Origin: Haloarchaeobius salinus
GTDB lineage: Archaea; Halobacteriota; Halobacteria; Halobacteriales; Natrialbaceae
NCBI RefSeq assembly: GCF_024464185.1
Contig: NZ_JANHAU010000002.1
Span: 930,001-994,000 of the forward strand
Reading direction: 5' to 3'
Length of the DNA stretch: 64,000 nucleotides
Within the stretch, counting starts at the first letter, position 1. Each line of letters begins with the position of its first letter. The notes under the pieces are model-generated. The model made no database searches, was not told where the DNA came from, and saw nothing but the letters and a program-made list of their open reading frames with translations. Positions 43,031-51,251 of this stretch are shown here, one piece after another. A program made the translations under genes and the position numbers.

Positions 43031-45054
43031 GATGTGATCTCCCCGAGTGATCGCTGATCTTCGTCGTCTTCGGTCCAGAAGTAGCCTTCCGAGGGAACGG
43101 TTTTCCCTTCCTCTTCGTCGTACTCCAGCCGGTATGCCTGAGAGATGTATCCTTCCAGTTTCTGGTACTGGTGGTCGTCGATCTCCGTGTCGGTGGAGAA
43201 GATGATCACTTGGTGTGCTGCTTCAGGGAAGAAGTGGGTGATCAGGTTGTCCCGGTGATCGTTGTCGAGGCGGCCGAGCGGTGTGTCGACGATGAAGGGT
43301 AGTGGCCGGTCGGAGATCTCTGCCAGTGCCCAGAGAAGGGATGTGGCGAAGATCTGTCGTTCCCCGGCTGAGAGCTCTGTGTGCGGCTTGCTGTTGCCGT
43401 GGATGGTCTTGATCGTGATGTCGAGGTTTTCTTCGTTGATCTCGATTTTGTCGTAGAAGTCGCCCTTGTTGGAGAGGGTGATGTAGCGTTCGCTGAGTTT
43501 CGACTCCAGTTTCCGCAGCTTCTTCTTGGCGAGTTCTTCGCGGAAGTCCTTCACGGCATTTCGGACGTCAGAGGCGAGGTCTGCTCGTTCGGAGACATCT
43601 TCGACACGGGATTTCTGCTCAAGCTTGTTTTCGACCTCGTTCTCTTTCCGCTCTAAGCGGGTCTGGGCTGTACTGATTTCTTCCTCCAGTTCTTCGAGCC
43701 GCGATTTGATGGCTCCCTTCTCCTCAGTAAGCTCGTTCAGGTCATCGATCAGCGGTGAGATGACCTCTTGGTCAGGAGCTTTGTTGAGACCGGATTCGAC
43801 CTCTTGGAGTTCCCGCGTTTTGTCTTCCAGGCTCTCTGTGAGGTCGGCAAGCTGGTCCGGGACGTCGTTCAGGGCTCGGTCGGTAAGCGAGTAGATCTCC
43901 TGTCGCTGTGCCTCCGAGAATTGGTGGGCGAGTTCCGGGTCCTCGTCTTCGATTTCCAGCCGGCTTTTGAGTTTATCCTGGATGCGGTCAGAGAGCTGTC
44001 CGACCTGATCTTCCGGCATATTCATCTCTTCCCAGACGTCCTCGTCACCGAGTACGTCGTCGAGTTCGTCGGTCAGCTCGTTCCTGGCGGTCGCCCGGTT
44101 CTGGCGTTCGGTCTCAGTCTTCAACCGGTCAACTACGGATTCACAGAGATCCGGTGCCAGGGTGAACGGGTACGCGCCTTCAGCGAGGTCTCGGATCTGG
44201 TCTTCGAGTTGTTCGATACTGGCGTTCAGTTCAGCTCGGCGTTCCTTGAGTTCCTCTCGCTTGTCGGCGTAGGAGCCGCCCTCTTGGGCGATCTTCGATT
44301 CCTTGTTATCAATCTCGTCTTCCAGCTCTGCTAGTCTCTGCTCCTTCTCTTCTCTTTCCTGTTTCAGGTCCTCGAACTCCTGTTCGATTTCGTCTCGCTG
44401 GTTCTGAAGCTCCTGGATTTCGTCTTTGATCCCTTCTACACCGCTTTCTTCGAGCTTCTGGGAGATGTAGATGGATAGGTCGGTGTCCAGGCGTTCAATC
44501 AGGTCGAGGCCGAGGAGTGAGTACATCGAGTCCTCGAAGTCGGCGTCAGATTCGACTGCTGACGCAAGCTCCTGGATTTTCTCCCCGTCGAAGAAGAACA
44601 GTTGGGAGACTCCTGGCGGAACCAGTTCTTTCAGGAAGTCCTGCCACTGGTCCTCGTTGAGTTCGGAGGGGATCTCTCCGTTCCTCCGGACTTTCAGGTC
44701 CTCGACGATGCTTTTGCCACGGTCGCGCCAGGAACGCTCCACAGAGTAGTGGTCCACTTCGCCCATGTGGGAGTACTCAAACTCAAGTCGGACAGCTGCT
44801 GTATCTGCTTTGCCGTCGGGGTATTCATGGAGCTTGCTGCGGATTGCTTGTTCGTAGTCTTTCCGGGCAGTGCGACGGCCGAGCGAGGATTTACCGTGGA
44901 GACAGAATCCGATTGCTTCGAATAGCGTGGTTTTCCCCGCTCCGTTTTTCCCGCCGAACAGTACGATGGGAGAGTCTTCTGTTGAGCTGAGCTCGATTTC
45001 GTTACGACCTCGGTAAGGGCCGAAGTCTGTGATGATTAGCTTGTTGATTCTCAT
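43027..45054 (-). CDS. dndD: DndD, SMC-like ATPase of the phosphorothioation complex
   Basis: 675 residues. Walker A FGGKNGAGKTT (33-43), long coiled coils from about 190 to 290 and 400 to 520, signature region HTELSAGERQIFATSLLWAL and Walker B PFIVDTPLGRLDNDH followed by the switch motif QVIIFSTD. DndD is the ATPase that works with DndC and DndE to place sulfur in the DNA backbone. It starts 12 bases after the dndC stop. Compared with the SMC-like gene at 38825 it has no zinc-hook cysteines, so the two copies are distinct subfamilies. Confidence 0.92.
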   Translation of the reverse strand: MRINKLIITDFGPYRGRNEIELSSTEDSPIVLFGGKNGAGKTTLFEAIGFCLHGKSSLGRRTARKDYEQAIRSKLHEYPDGKADTAAVRLEFEYSHMGEVDHYSVERSWRDRGKSIVEDLKVRRNGEIPSELNEDQWQDFLKELVPPGVSQLFFFDGEKIQELASAVESDADFEDSMYSLLGLDLIERLDTDLSIYISQKLEESGVEGIKDEIQELQNQRDEIEQEFEDLKQEREEKEQRLAELEDEIDNKESKIAQEGGSYADKREELKERRAELNASIEQLEDQIRDLAEGAYPFTLAPDLCESVVDRLKTETERQNRATARNELTDELDDVLGDEDVWEEMNMPEDQVGQLSDRIQDKLKSRLEIEDEDPELAHQFSEAQRQEIYSLTDRALNDVPDQLADLTESLEDKTRELQEVESGLNKAPDQEVISPLIDDLNELTEEKGAIKSRLEELEEEISTAQTRLERKENEVENKLEQKSRVEDVSERADLASDVRNAVKDFREELAKKKLRKLESKLSERYITLSNKGDFYDKIEINEENLDITIKTIHGNSKPHTELSAGERQIFATSLLWALAEISDRPLPFIVDTPLGRLDNDHRDNLITHFFPEAAHQVIIFSTDTEIDDHQYQKLEGYISQAYRLEYDEEEGKTVPSEGYFWTEDDEDQRSLGEITS

Positions 45055-45066
45055 GAGGCCTATCAG

Positions 45067-46548
45067 TTAGACGTCTACTCCGTCGTATTCCCACGCTTCT
45101 ATACGGTCTTCACCTTCGAGTTCAGCGACGATCTCCGACATGTCCCGCCAGTCCTCTCGCATGACTTTGTCAAGCTCGCTGTAGATGGATGCGCGCCGTT
45201 TCATGCCGTAGTGCTGGAATTCGGTGTCGAGCAGACGTTTGACGAGTTCTGCGGGGACATCATGTTCTTCACAGACCTCGCTGAGGACTTCTGCCTCCAT
45301 CTCACCGAAGGAGCCGAGATCGTCGTGGACCCAGTCCAGGTCGTCGTCCATAACCTCGTTATAGATCTGGGGTACGGAATCTTCCCAGTCAGCACGTTCT
45401 TCGCGCCAGAGACGACGGATCTCTTTGAGCTCTTCTTCCCTGATCAGATCCATCTCCTCGTCTTCAGGGATTTTCTCGTTGACCTCTTTCTGAGTCTCCA
45501 AGAGCTTCCGGAGCAGGTCTTTGCAGAACTCGAACTTGTGGGCACGTGGGATGATGCCGTCACTGCCGTTGGTCTTCTCTTTGACATAGCCGTGTTGCCG
45601 GCCCTTGACCATCCGGTAGTTCGGCTTCTTCTCGGGATCCTGCGTTTCTTTGAGGAAGTCACGGAACTCCAAGAGGGGTTCCATCCATTCGTCGCCCTCG
45701 TCGATCATATTCTCCATCGCCTTGTCTTCGGAGACGACTGTGCAGGTCCAGCAACCGAACCGGCTGTTGCCGCAGGAAGGTGTCTTCGTGTCGATCACCA
45801 TCGGGCACTCGTCGTCTGCTTCCTGGTAGAGTGCGGCGAGGTCCCGGTTGTTCTTGCCCCAGGGGTTGTCGACGGCTTGAATGAGGTAGGTCCAGACGTC
45901 GTCGACGATCCAGTCCTCGATAGGTGTGTAGACGAAGGCGTTGGCGAACTTGTTGTGGCGTGAGAGGACGCTGCCGTCGATACTGTGCATCTCCATTACC
46001 TGTTCTCGCGTGGCCGATTCTGCTTTCCGTGCTCCGAGGATTACAACTACTTCTCCGTGTTCAGAGACCTGGTTCTCGATGAATCGGTCTGCAGGGTCGA
46101 TTTTGAGGCGTTCCGTACACCAGCGGAAGTTCTGGTTCGGTGCCGGGTAGCCCCGGCCGATAAGGTTGACCCAGAAGGAGTCGTCAACCTTGGGAGTGAC
46201 CTTGTGGGCGGTGAAAGGCAGATTTTTCTTTTCTGCGTATTCGTTGATATTTTCCAGAGTGGAGATGATGTGGTTGACGATTTTCGGCGTTTCTACTAAA
46301 GTATCACTTGAGATGACATGGATTGGCTTCTGCCTCTTCTCTTCTGGAAGGTCTTCGATGGCGTACCAAATTAGCTGGAGGGCAGTGGTGGAGTCCTTGC
46401 CGCCACTGTAGCCGATGACCCAGGGGCGGTCATCCGCCAAATAGGTTTCCTGTATCTCTCCGTAGATGTCTTCAAGAGAGCGGTTGTCGAAAACGGACTC
46501 GCCTTTTTCCTGGCCAGTCTTGGCAACCTCTAAATTATCTGTACTCAT
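45067..46548 (-). CDS. dndC: DndC, PAPS-reductase-like sulfur transferase
   Basis: 493 residues. The nucleotide-binding loop SGGKDSTT begins at 48, and cysteines C144 and those in PSCGNSRFGCWTCTVV (C259, C266, C269) supply the Fe-S cluster expected of DndC. The protein activates the DNA backbone and receives sulfur from DndA. First of four tightly packed dnd genes. A perfect palindrome (46582-46595) lies 34-47 bases upstream, and an AGAGGA Shine-Dalgarno-like sequence precedes the ATG by about eight bases, so translation is from a leader. No dndB homologue is visible in the window. Confidence 0.95.
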   Translation of the reverse strand: MSTDNLEVAKTGQEKGESVFDNRSLEDIYGEIQETYLADDRPWVIGYSGGKDSTTALQLIWYAIEDLPEEKRQKPIHVISSDTLVETPKIVNHIISTLENINEYAEKKNLPFTAHKVTPKVDDSFWVNLIGRGYPAPNQNFRWCTERLKIDPADRFIENQVSEHGEVVVILGARKAESATREQVMEMHSIDGSVLSRHNKFANAFVYTPIEDWIVDDVWTYLIQAVDNPWGKNNRDLAALYQEADDECPMVIDTKTPSCGNSRFGCWTCTVVSEDKAMENMIDEGDEWMEPLLEFRDFLKETQDPEKKPNYRMVKGRQHGYVKEKTNGSDGIIPRAHKFEFCKDLLRKLLETQKEVNEKIPEDEEMDLIREEELKEIRRLWREERADWEDSVPQIYNEVMDDDLDWVHDDLGSFGEMEAEVLSEVCEEHDVPAELVKRLLDTEFQHYGMKRRASIYSELDKVMREDWRDMSEIVAELEGEDRIEAWEYDGVDV

Positions 46549-46581
46549 GTTGATATCCTCTTGGTAAGATTGCTGTTCGGG

Positions 46582-46595
46582 AGATACTTGTATCT
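46582..46595. promoter_or_regulatory. Palindrome upstream of dndC, probable operator
   Basis: AGATAC (46582-46587) and GTATCT (46590-46595) flank TT. It sits where the promoter of dndCDEA should lie. Bacterial dnd operons are often repressed by DndB; no DndB is seen here, so another regulator would bind this site if it is an operator. Confidence 0.5.
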
Positions 46596-46630
46596 ACCCG
46601 TACCTACCGGCGGACTGACGATTGGTCCCG

Positions 46631-47056
46631 CTATGATCCGTTGGTTTTCCATTCTAGATTCCCTGTGTTGACTTCCGATTTTTCTACCCTAATAGCGCCC
46701 TTCTCAACGGCTTGCTCAAGTGATAATTTATCTTTCATTAGGTAGATATCGTGGTTCCGGCGTTGCTTTCTCATTACTGAGTTACTCAGTATCGCGTTTG
46801 AATCTGTTTCTTCGTCTGCGACGACACAGTACTCCTCAGGGGAGTCCTCTATCACCAGTTCATAGAAGTAGCTGTCCAGAGTTTGTTGTACCTCTTCCAG
46901 GTCTTCTTCTGGGACTTTGAAACGGTATTTATCCCTATTGTAGTACTTTTCTAGTTGGTTGAAGAGCTGTTCCTCGTCGAAGTATGCCGTGAACAAGTAT
47001 GTGTTCCCGAAGTCAAATGCTGTTATCTCCTCCATGTCGACGTTGAAGCTGGGCAT
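46631..47056 (-). CDS. Unknown protein upstream of dndC
   Basis: 141 residues. MPSFNVDMEEITAFDFGNTY opens a beta-rich region; a charged helical end (MRKQRRNHDIYLMKDKLSLE) follows. A GAGG Shine-Dalgarno-like sequence lies just before ATG 47056. It is on the dnd strand, 82 bases before dndC, and could belong to the same unit, perhaps as a regulator, but the palindrome between them suggests dndC has its own promoter. No family is recognised. Confidence 0.6.
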   Translation of the reverse strand: MPSFNVDMEEITAFDFGNTYLFTAYFDEEQLFNQLEKYYNRDKYRFKVPEEDLEEVQQTLDSYFYELVIEDSPEEYCVVADEETDSNAILSNSVMRKQRRNHDIYLMKDKLSLEQAVEKGAIRVEKSEVNTGNLEWKTNGS

Positions 47057-47455
47057 AATTTTCCCTCTTTCCAGCGTGGGGCTCTCCTTTCTAGTTTAAA
47101 CTCTACTGTCTAATACCTCCGCCAAGGGGAGTGAAAGTGGAACCGCGGGACGGCTGCCGTCCGATCATTAGGGAAAGGTGGAGAAAATATAGCTGAATTC
47201 TTCAGAGATTCTTAGTTCGAGGGGTCCTCGCAGATAGTGGTAGCTGGGATAGGACACACCTTCGGCACTAATCGGAGGAATCGACGATTCAACTCCTGCG
47301 GACCGTGGGTAAGATAGAGTTATCAACCGTCTATACTAACAACGTTCGAGTGTATAAACTGCTGGCGAGGATGACGTATTCATCCGTGAATACATCGGTA
47401 TGACGCGTTCAGTAAAGCAATAGAGCGGGGGATATCTCACGCGACAAGTAGAAAA
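47057..47455. other. 399-base gap with several inverted repeats, no gene
   Basis: No supportable frame. Symmetric elements are present: AGTTTAAACT (about 47093-47102), GGACGGC-T-GCCGTCC (47148-47162), CGAGG-GGT-CCTCG (47218-47230) and GTATTCA-TCCG-TGAATAC (47376-47393). The near-repeat ATGACGtaTTCA at 47371-47382 recurs as ATGACGcgTTCA at 47402-47413. The stretch is a boundary between the AT-richer Dnd region and the GC-rich HRAMP region and may hold regulatory sites for both or a small RNA. Confidence 0.35.
47376..47393. promoter_or_regulatory. Perfect 7-bp inverted repeat
   Basis: GTATTCA (47376-47382), spacer TCCG, TGAATAC (47387-47393). Lies downstream of the winged-helix gene (stop at 47456, minus strand), so it may be its terminator hairpin or an operator for an unseen transcript. 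Confidence 0.35.
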
Positions 47456-47686
47456 CTAATCATTCAGTTCCCAGAGGAGTGAATTCCCCACTTTTCTGCT
47501 CCTAACCTCCCCTTCCTCTTCGAGAGATTTTAATTTCAGATAGGCGGTTCGACGGTCACAGCCAATATAATTGGAAATGTCCGTCGTTCCACTTGGACCG
47601 AGTTCGTCTAAGGCTTTCAGGAAATCCTGAGGCGGGTACTCCTCAGTGAATTTCCCACTTTCTTCGTCCCGGTCCCGGTCGCCCAT
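47456..47686 (-). CDS. Small winged-helix regulator facing the HRAMP operon
   Basis: 76 residues. ALDELGPSGTTDISNYIGCD then RRTAYLKLKSLEEEGEVRSR and VGNSLLWEL is the standard winged-helix layout of small haloarchaeal transcription regulators. It is transcribed away from the HRAMP operon, and a 9-bp inverted repeat flanks the operon's TATA element between the two genes, so this protein is the obvious candidate to bind it. That last step is inference. Confidence 0.75.
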   Translation of the reverse strand: MGDRDRDEESGKFTEEYPPQDFLKALDELGPSGTTDISNYIGCDRRTAYLKLKSLEEEGEVRSRKVGNSLLWELND

Positions 47687-47732
47687 AGTACTGACGTGAG
47701 TGCCATTTCACATATGACTGCTGGATAACCCT

Positions 47733-47782
47733 CCATTAGTCGAGCGTCCAAAGGTTTATACCAATAGACGAGTGACTAATGG
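47733..47782. promoter_or_regulatory. HRAMP promoter: TATA box bracketed by a 9-bp inverted repeat
   Basis: CCATTAGTC at 47733-47741 and GACTAATGG at 47774-47782 are exact reverse complements, 32 bases apart. The TATA-like TTTATA (47755-47760) lies between them, so the right arm should fall next to the transcript start near 47783. Such symmetry suits a repressor holding both arms. A GTG frame start at 47772 would lie inside the promoter and is probably not used. Confidence 0.5.
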
Positions 47783-47870
47783 ATACGAACTCAGCCGTTG
47801 GGCACTGATCAACAGAAATGCCCGGGTGTTGCAGCACCCAGGCTGGGTTCCGAATACCGTCCGAGAACCC

Positions 47871-48404
47871 ATGAAGAACTCAACTTCGAAAACCCAAGAA
47901 GGTAGCGACAGGCCACTGATTGAAGACATACATCAAATAAATTATATTTCGCTCGGGGAAGGGGCCGCGACGTGTCAAGTGTGCGGCTCTTCTCTTCGTG
48001 AGGGTGAGTCGGTCGCAGTGTACGTGTTTCGGCCGGCTGGTGAGGTGATGTTTCAGGTCGGTCACGTAGTGTGCGGTGACGAGGGTCATGAGCTTCCCAC
48101 GGAGTACACGCTTGGTGTGCGGGAATTGCTTGTCGAGGGCCGCATCGGGGTGTGCTCGGACGGGGCGACGCAGTCGTCGTGGCCGGTGCTGTTGGATCCC
48201 GAAGTGGTGGGAGTGAGTTCGGCGGCGACGAAGTCGGTGCGGAAGATCCCGGATGGTGGGTCGTCTGCGAACGTCGCGTCTGCTGTTGAGGAATCAAAGC
48301 CGGACGAGGCGTCAGCAGAGGTGTCTCTGGGCGAGGCGCAGCGTCGTGCGAGTCGCCCAGACGGTGATGTAGTTCGCGGGTTGTTCTGGGGTGGTGAGCG
48401 ATGA
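47871..48404 (+). CDS. Zinc-ribbon-like protein, first gene of the HRAMP operon
   Basis: 177 residues if the ATG at 47871 is used; upstream GTG 47772 lies inside the promoter, and an AT-rich box near 47938-47947 could even point to a later start. CQVCGSSLREGESVAVYVFR and VVCGDEGHELP place four cysteines and a histidine as in a treble-clef or ribbon; TLGVRELLVEGRIGVCSDGA follows. This family is known to me from haloarchaeal accessory regions without a function. Its stop overlaps the Cas7-like start as ATGA, so it belongs to the operon. Confidence 0.6.
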   Translation: MKNSTSKTQEGSDRPLIEDIHQINYISLGEGAATCQVCGSSLREGESVAVYVFRPAGEVMFQVGHVVCGDEGHELPTEYTLGVRELLVEGRIGVCSDGATQSSWPVLLDPEVVGVSSAATKSVRKIPDGGSSANVASAVEESKPDEASAEVSLGEAQRRASRPDGDVVRGLFWGGER

Positions 48405-49369
48405 CGTCGGGTGAGTCGGGGCTCGTGGATTCGCATCTCGATGTCGAGCTGGACGTGCCGCGGTCGGTGGAGGAGATGTTGCTGCCGGACGTGTACGTCG
48501 GCTTGGAGATCGACCTGCTGTCTCCTGGTGATGGGATCGTCACGGATCGGCATCATGCGTCGGCGGATCGGTACGAGGCGGATGATCCGATGAATCAGAT
48601 TGAAGGGCAGATTTCGCCGTTCACGTTGAGCGGCTGGTTGCGACACGGCTGTGAGCAGGTACTCCAGATCGCTGGAGCGACTGCTTGCCACCCGGGAGAA
48701 CCGAACGCGGATTACATGCGCGCGAACGTGTACGAGCGCGACCTCGAATCGGGGTACCACGAGAAAGGTGCGTGCCTCGACGAACACGACGATGGATGTG
48801 TCGTCTACGACTTGTTCGGCGGGTTTGGCTCACAACCAGGGAAGTTGCTGCGTCGCCCGGTGTCATTCTCACCGATCCGCCGACAGGTGGATGTCCTGGA
48901 CGGCGAGGCGGAAGCGCATTACAGACAGATCTCGAATCAGGTGCGGTCGCGGAACGAGGAAGACGGTGGGCAGCCGCTCCGGCAAGCGGACCGAGACGTC
49001 CTCGGAAACGTTGAGGGGACGTGGAAGCTGACGCTCCGCGAGCTGAAGCCGGAGTTCGTCGGCCTGCTGTTGGAGGCGGTGTCGTTCCTCGACGCGCACA
49101 GCAACGAGTTCGAGTTCCAGGTTGGTGGCGCTCGGAATTTCGGTGCTGGGATCGCGGACGCGTGGGTGATGAATCCGCTGTACAGTGAGCGGGAGGTACG
49201 GCGGGTGTTCAATCGCGCGCAGAATACGACCGCTGCGATGGCGGAGAAGGATGAGATGTGGGCGTCGAAGTGCCGGCCGGAGTTCGTGAAGGCGCTGCAG
49301 GCGCGGACGGCGTCGCGTGACGGTGATTTACCGTTGCTTGACGGTGAGTCGGGAGGTGAGTCTGCGTGA
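48401..49369 (+). CDS. Cas7-like RAMP protein of HRAMP
   Basis: 322 residues. IEGQISPFTLSGWLRHGCEQ (67-86) mimics the substrate-strand and helix of Cas7/Csm3 proteins; CVVYDLFGGFGSQPGK (133-148) mimics their LFG segment, and VGGARNFGAGIADA (241-254) is a glycine-rich RAMP loop. These fit the diverged Cas7 of the haloarchaeal RAMP system, a predicted class 1 CRISPR derivative described with diverged Cas5 and Cas7, a conserved unknown protein and assorted nucleases but no CRISPR array. Cas7 subunits coat guide RNA. Starts and stops overlap its neighbours by four bases. No catalytic residue can be assigned. Confidence 0.75.
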   Translation: MTSGESGLVDSHLDVELDVPRSVEEMLLPDVYVGLEIDLLSPGDGIVTDRHHASADRYEADDPMNQIEGQISPFTLSGWLRHGCEQVLQIAGATACHPGEPNADYMRANVYERDLESGYHEKGACLDEHDDGCVVYDLFGGFGSQPGKLLRRPVSFSPIRRQVDVLDGEAEAHYRQISNQVRSRNEEDGGQPLRQADRDVLGNVEGTWKLTLRELKPEFVGLLLEAVSFLDAHSNEFEFQVGGARNFGAGIADAWVMNPLYSEREVRRVFNRAQNTTAAMAEKDEMWASKCRPEFVKALQARTASRDGDLPLLDGESGGESA

Positions 49370-50298
49370 CGGGTGCTGATGATCCTGATGAGTTGGATGA
49401 GGCGCAACCGCCGTCGACGGAGATTCGCCCGACGACGGAGCAGGAGGCTGACGCTGATGAGGCCTCGTCGCCGACCGACGTTGCTGAGTCAGCGTCGGCG
49501 GAGACTGATGCGGCTGTGTCGATGCTGTCGGTGTACCGGCACGACGTGCACAAGTCGCGTGGCCGGTCACACGAGGATGCGGCAGCAGAGTTCGCTGGCG
49601 TACCGGTGAATGAGCCGGTGCCGTTGGGCGCTGATAGTGACGCGGCGTTGTTGAGTCGGCCGCGTGGTGAGCCGGCGCAGTCGGTGAAGAATCACATCTC
49701 GCCGTTTCGGCTGTCGCTCGTGACGGGTGAGACGGCGACATCGGCGGGCCGGGTTGAAGGCGGGATTCGGAGTGCATTGGCGGAGCTGGTGCAGACCGAA
49801 GATCCAGTCGAGATGCACGCGGCGTGGTTGGAGTCAGCGGTGGCGTCGATCTTCAACGAGTCTGTGTACTACCCGTACACCTCGCTGAAGTTCCACACGC
49901 TGCTGACGGCTGCCTTGGTGGATAATTACCGTGCGGGGTGCGGGTTCGACGACTTGTACCTCGTGGTGGATCGGTCCGAGGACGCGGAGGCCGATCCGCG
50001 TGTGGTGCCGCATCGAACGGTGTTGGTGCTGCCATCGTTCGCGCTGCGGATTACTGGCGAGCCGGGTGAGAAGCCGGCGGCGCGGCTCGGTGCTGCCCCG
50101 GCCATGTCATGGGCAGACGTGTGGACCCGGCTGCCGGAGCACCCGTTCGATGGTGATGACGGCCGGATGTGGCGCGTGGTGGATGCACAGTTGCGGCGGA
50201 TCCAGTCGTGGTCGACGGCGTTGCAGTTCATCGAGGAGAGTTACGGGTGGTGGCGAGCGATGCGGCGCAGCTCCCGACTCGGAGGTGGTGAACAGTGA
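49366..50298 (+). CDS. Conserved uncharacterised HRAMP component
   Basis: 310 residues, GTG start overlapping the previous stop as GTGA. The first 60 residues are acidic and disordered. The segment HISPFRLSLVTGETATSAG recalls the ISPFTLS segment of the Cas7-like neighbour, so this may be a second diverged RAMP, although no glycine-rich loop is visible. Other notable segments are WLESAVASIFNESVYYPYTS and LYLVVDRSEDAEAD. In the published HRAMP description one uncharacterised conserved protein accompanies Cas5 and Cas7; this gene fits that place. Confidence 0.65.
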   Translation: MTGADDPDELDEAQPPSTEIRPTTEQEADADEASSPTDVAESASAETDAAVSMLSVYRHDVHKSRGRSHEDAAAEFAGVPVNEPVPLGADSDAALLSRPRGEPAQSVKNHISPFRLSLVTGETATSAGRVEGGIRSALAELVQTEDPVEMHAAWLESAVASIFNESVYYPYTSLKFHTLLTAALVDNYRAGCGFDDLYLVVDRSEDAEADPRVVPHRTVLVLPSFALRITGEPGEKPAARLGAAPAMSWADVWTRLPEHPFDGDDGRMWRVVDAQLRRIQSWSTALQFIEESYGWWRAMRRSSRLGGGEQ

Positions 50299-51251
50299 CA
50301 GTGGTTCAGCGGGTGCTGCTTGAGCTGGACGAGGATTACCTGGGGCGTCCGTACTACGTGTCAGGGAACGCGCTGTACCGAGCGATTGCGCGGCGAGTGG
50401 AGGCGTCGACGCGGCGGTCGGTCGCGGTGAGTCACGGCGTGTTCGTCCCTGGTGAGCACGGCGGGTACCCGGACGAGCACTCGCAGTCTGGTGGTGCACC
50501 GTACTTCGGAGCCGGGTTGCGGCCGGTCGAATCGTACGAGGACCTGTTCCTGTTCCGGGATGCGGCGCAGCGGTGGTTGTCGTCGTCGCGGCCGCGAGAC
50601 GCGCACAACACGCACGATCTGCGAGTGCATAGTGGGCGCGTGGCGTTCGCGCCGACTGTCCGGTTCGGGTTGCCGCGCGAGTCGCGGAATTCGAAGCGGA
50701 CGATGACGTGGTACGTGCATTTCTACGTGCACGGCGACACCGGCGGCAGCGACGTCATTCCGCTCGACGAGGACGTGCTGGACGGGCTGCGGCTCGGCGG
50801 CGCGCGGAATTACGGGCTCGGTGGGACGAGTCTGAAGGACACGCAGACGGTCGATCTGGATTCGCTCGATTACTCCATGTTGGAGGATGCTGAGGGGTCG
50901 TTCGAGTTGGAGTTGGTGTCGCCGTACGTGACGGGGAGTGAGTACCCGGGGGCGGATGACCAGTCGGTGCCGTGGTGGTGGACGCCGCGTCCAGGCGGGC
51001 TGCGTCGACGCGAGGAACGACTCGTTGAGGACAGTGATGTCTACGAGTTGGAGACGATTGATCACGGGCAGGTTGTCGGGTACGGTGGGCCGAATCCAGT
51101 CGAGACGGCGAAGAGTGGTGTGTTGCGGGTCGGGACGCACTCCCGATTCGGATTCGGTGAGTTCCGGCTGCGACCAGTTAGTGAGGATCGCGTTCCGGAG
51201 CGTGCGAGCAACGCGGCCGCCCGTGAGTCTGCTAGAGGTGGGCAGCGATGA
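50295..51251 (+). CDS. Second RAMP protein of HRAMP, probably Cas5-like
   Basis: 318 residues, GTG start overlapping as GTGA. VSGNALYRAIARRVEAS near the N-terminus, LRLGGARNYGLGGTSL (165-180) and LRVGTHSRFGFGEFRLRP (277-294) give two glycine-rich RAMP loops; the last one sits at the end of the fold as in Cas5/Cas6 proteins. I call it Cas5-like for that reason and because the Cas7-like protein is already accounted for. HRAMP Cas5 should hold one end of the RNA. A Cas6-like processing role cannot be excluded; no clear catalytic histidine is identified. Confidence 0.7.
   Translation: MTVVQRVLLELDEDYLGRPYYVSGNALYRAIARRVEASTRRSVAVSHGVFVPGEHGGYPDEHSQSGGAPYFGAGLRPVESYEDLFLFRDAAQRWLSSSRPRDAHNTHDLRVHSGRVAFAPTVRFGLPRESRNSKRTMTWYVHFYVHGDTGGSDVIPLDEDVLDGLRLGGARNYGLGGTSLKDTQTVDLDSLDYSMLEDAEGSFELELVSPYVTGSEYPGADDQSVPWWWTPRPGGLRRREERLVEDSDVYELETIDHGQVVGYGGPNPVETAKSGVLRVGTHSRFGFGEFRLRPVSEDRVPERASNAAARESARGGQR

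Noticed and set aside
47772-47870. N-terminal extension of the first HRAMP gene from GTG 47772
   Set aside because: The GTG lies within the promoter and on the right operator arm, upstream of the expected transcript start.
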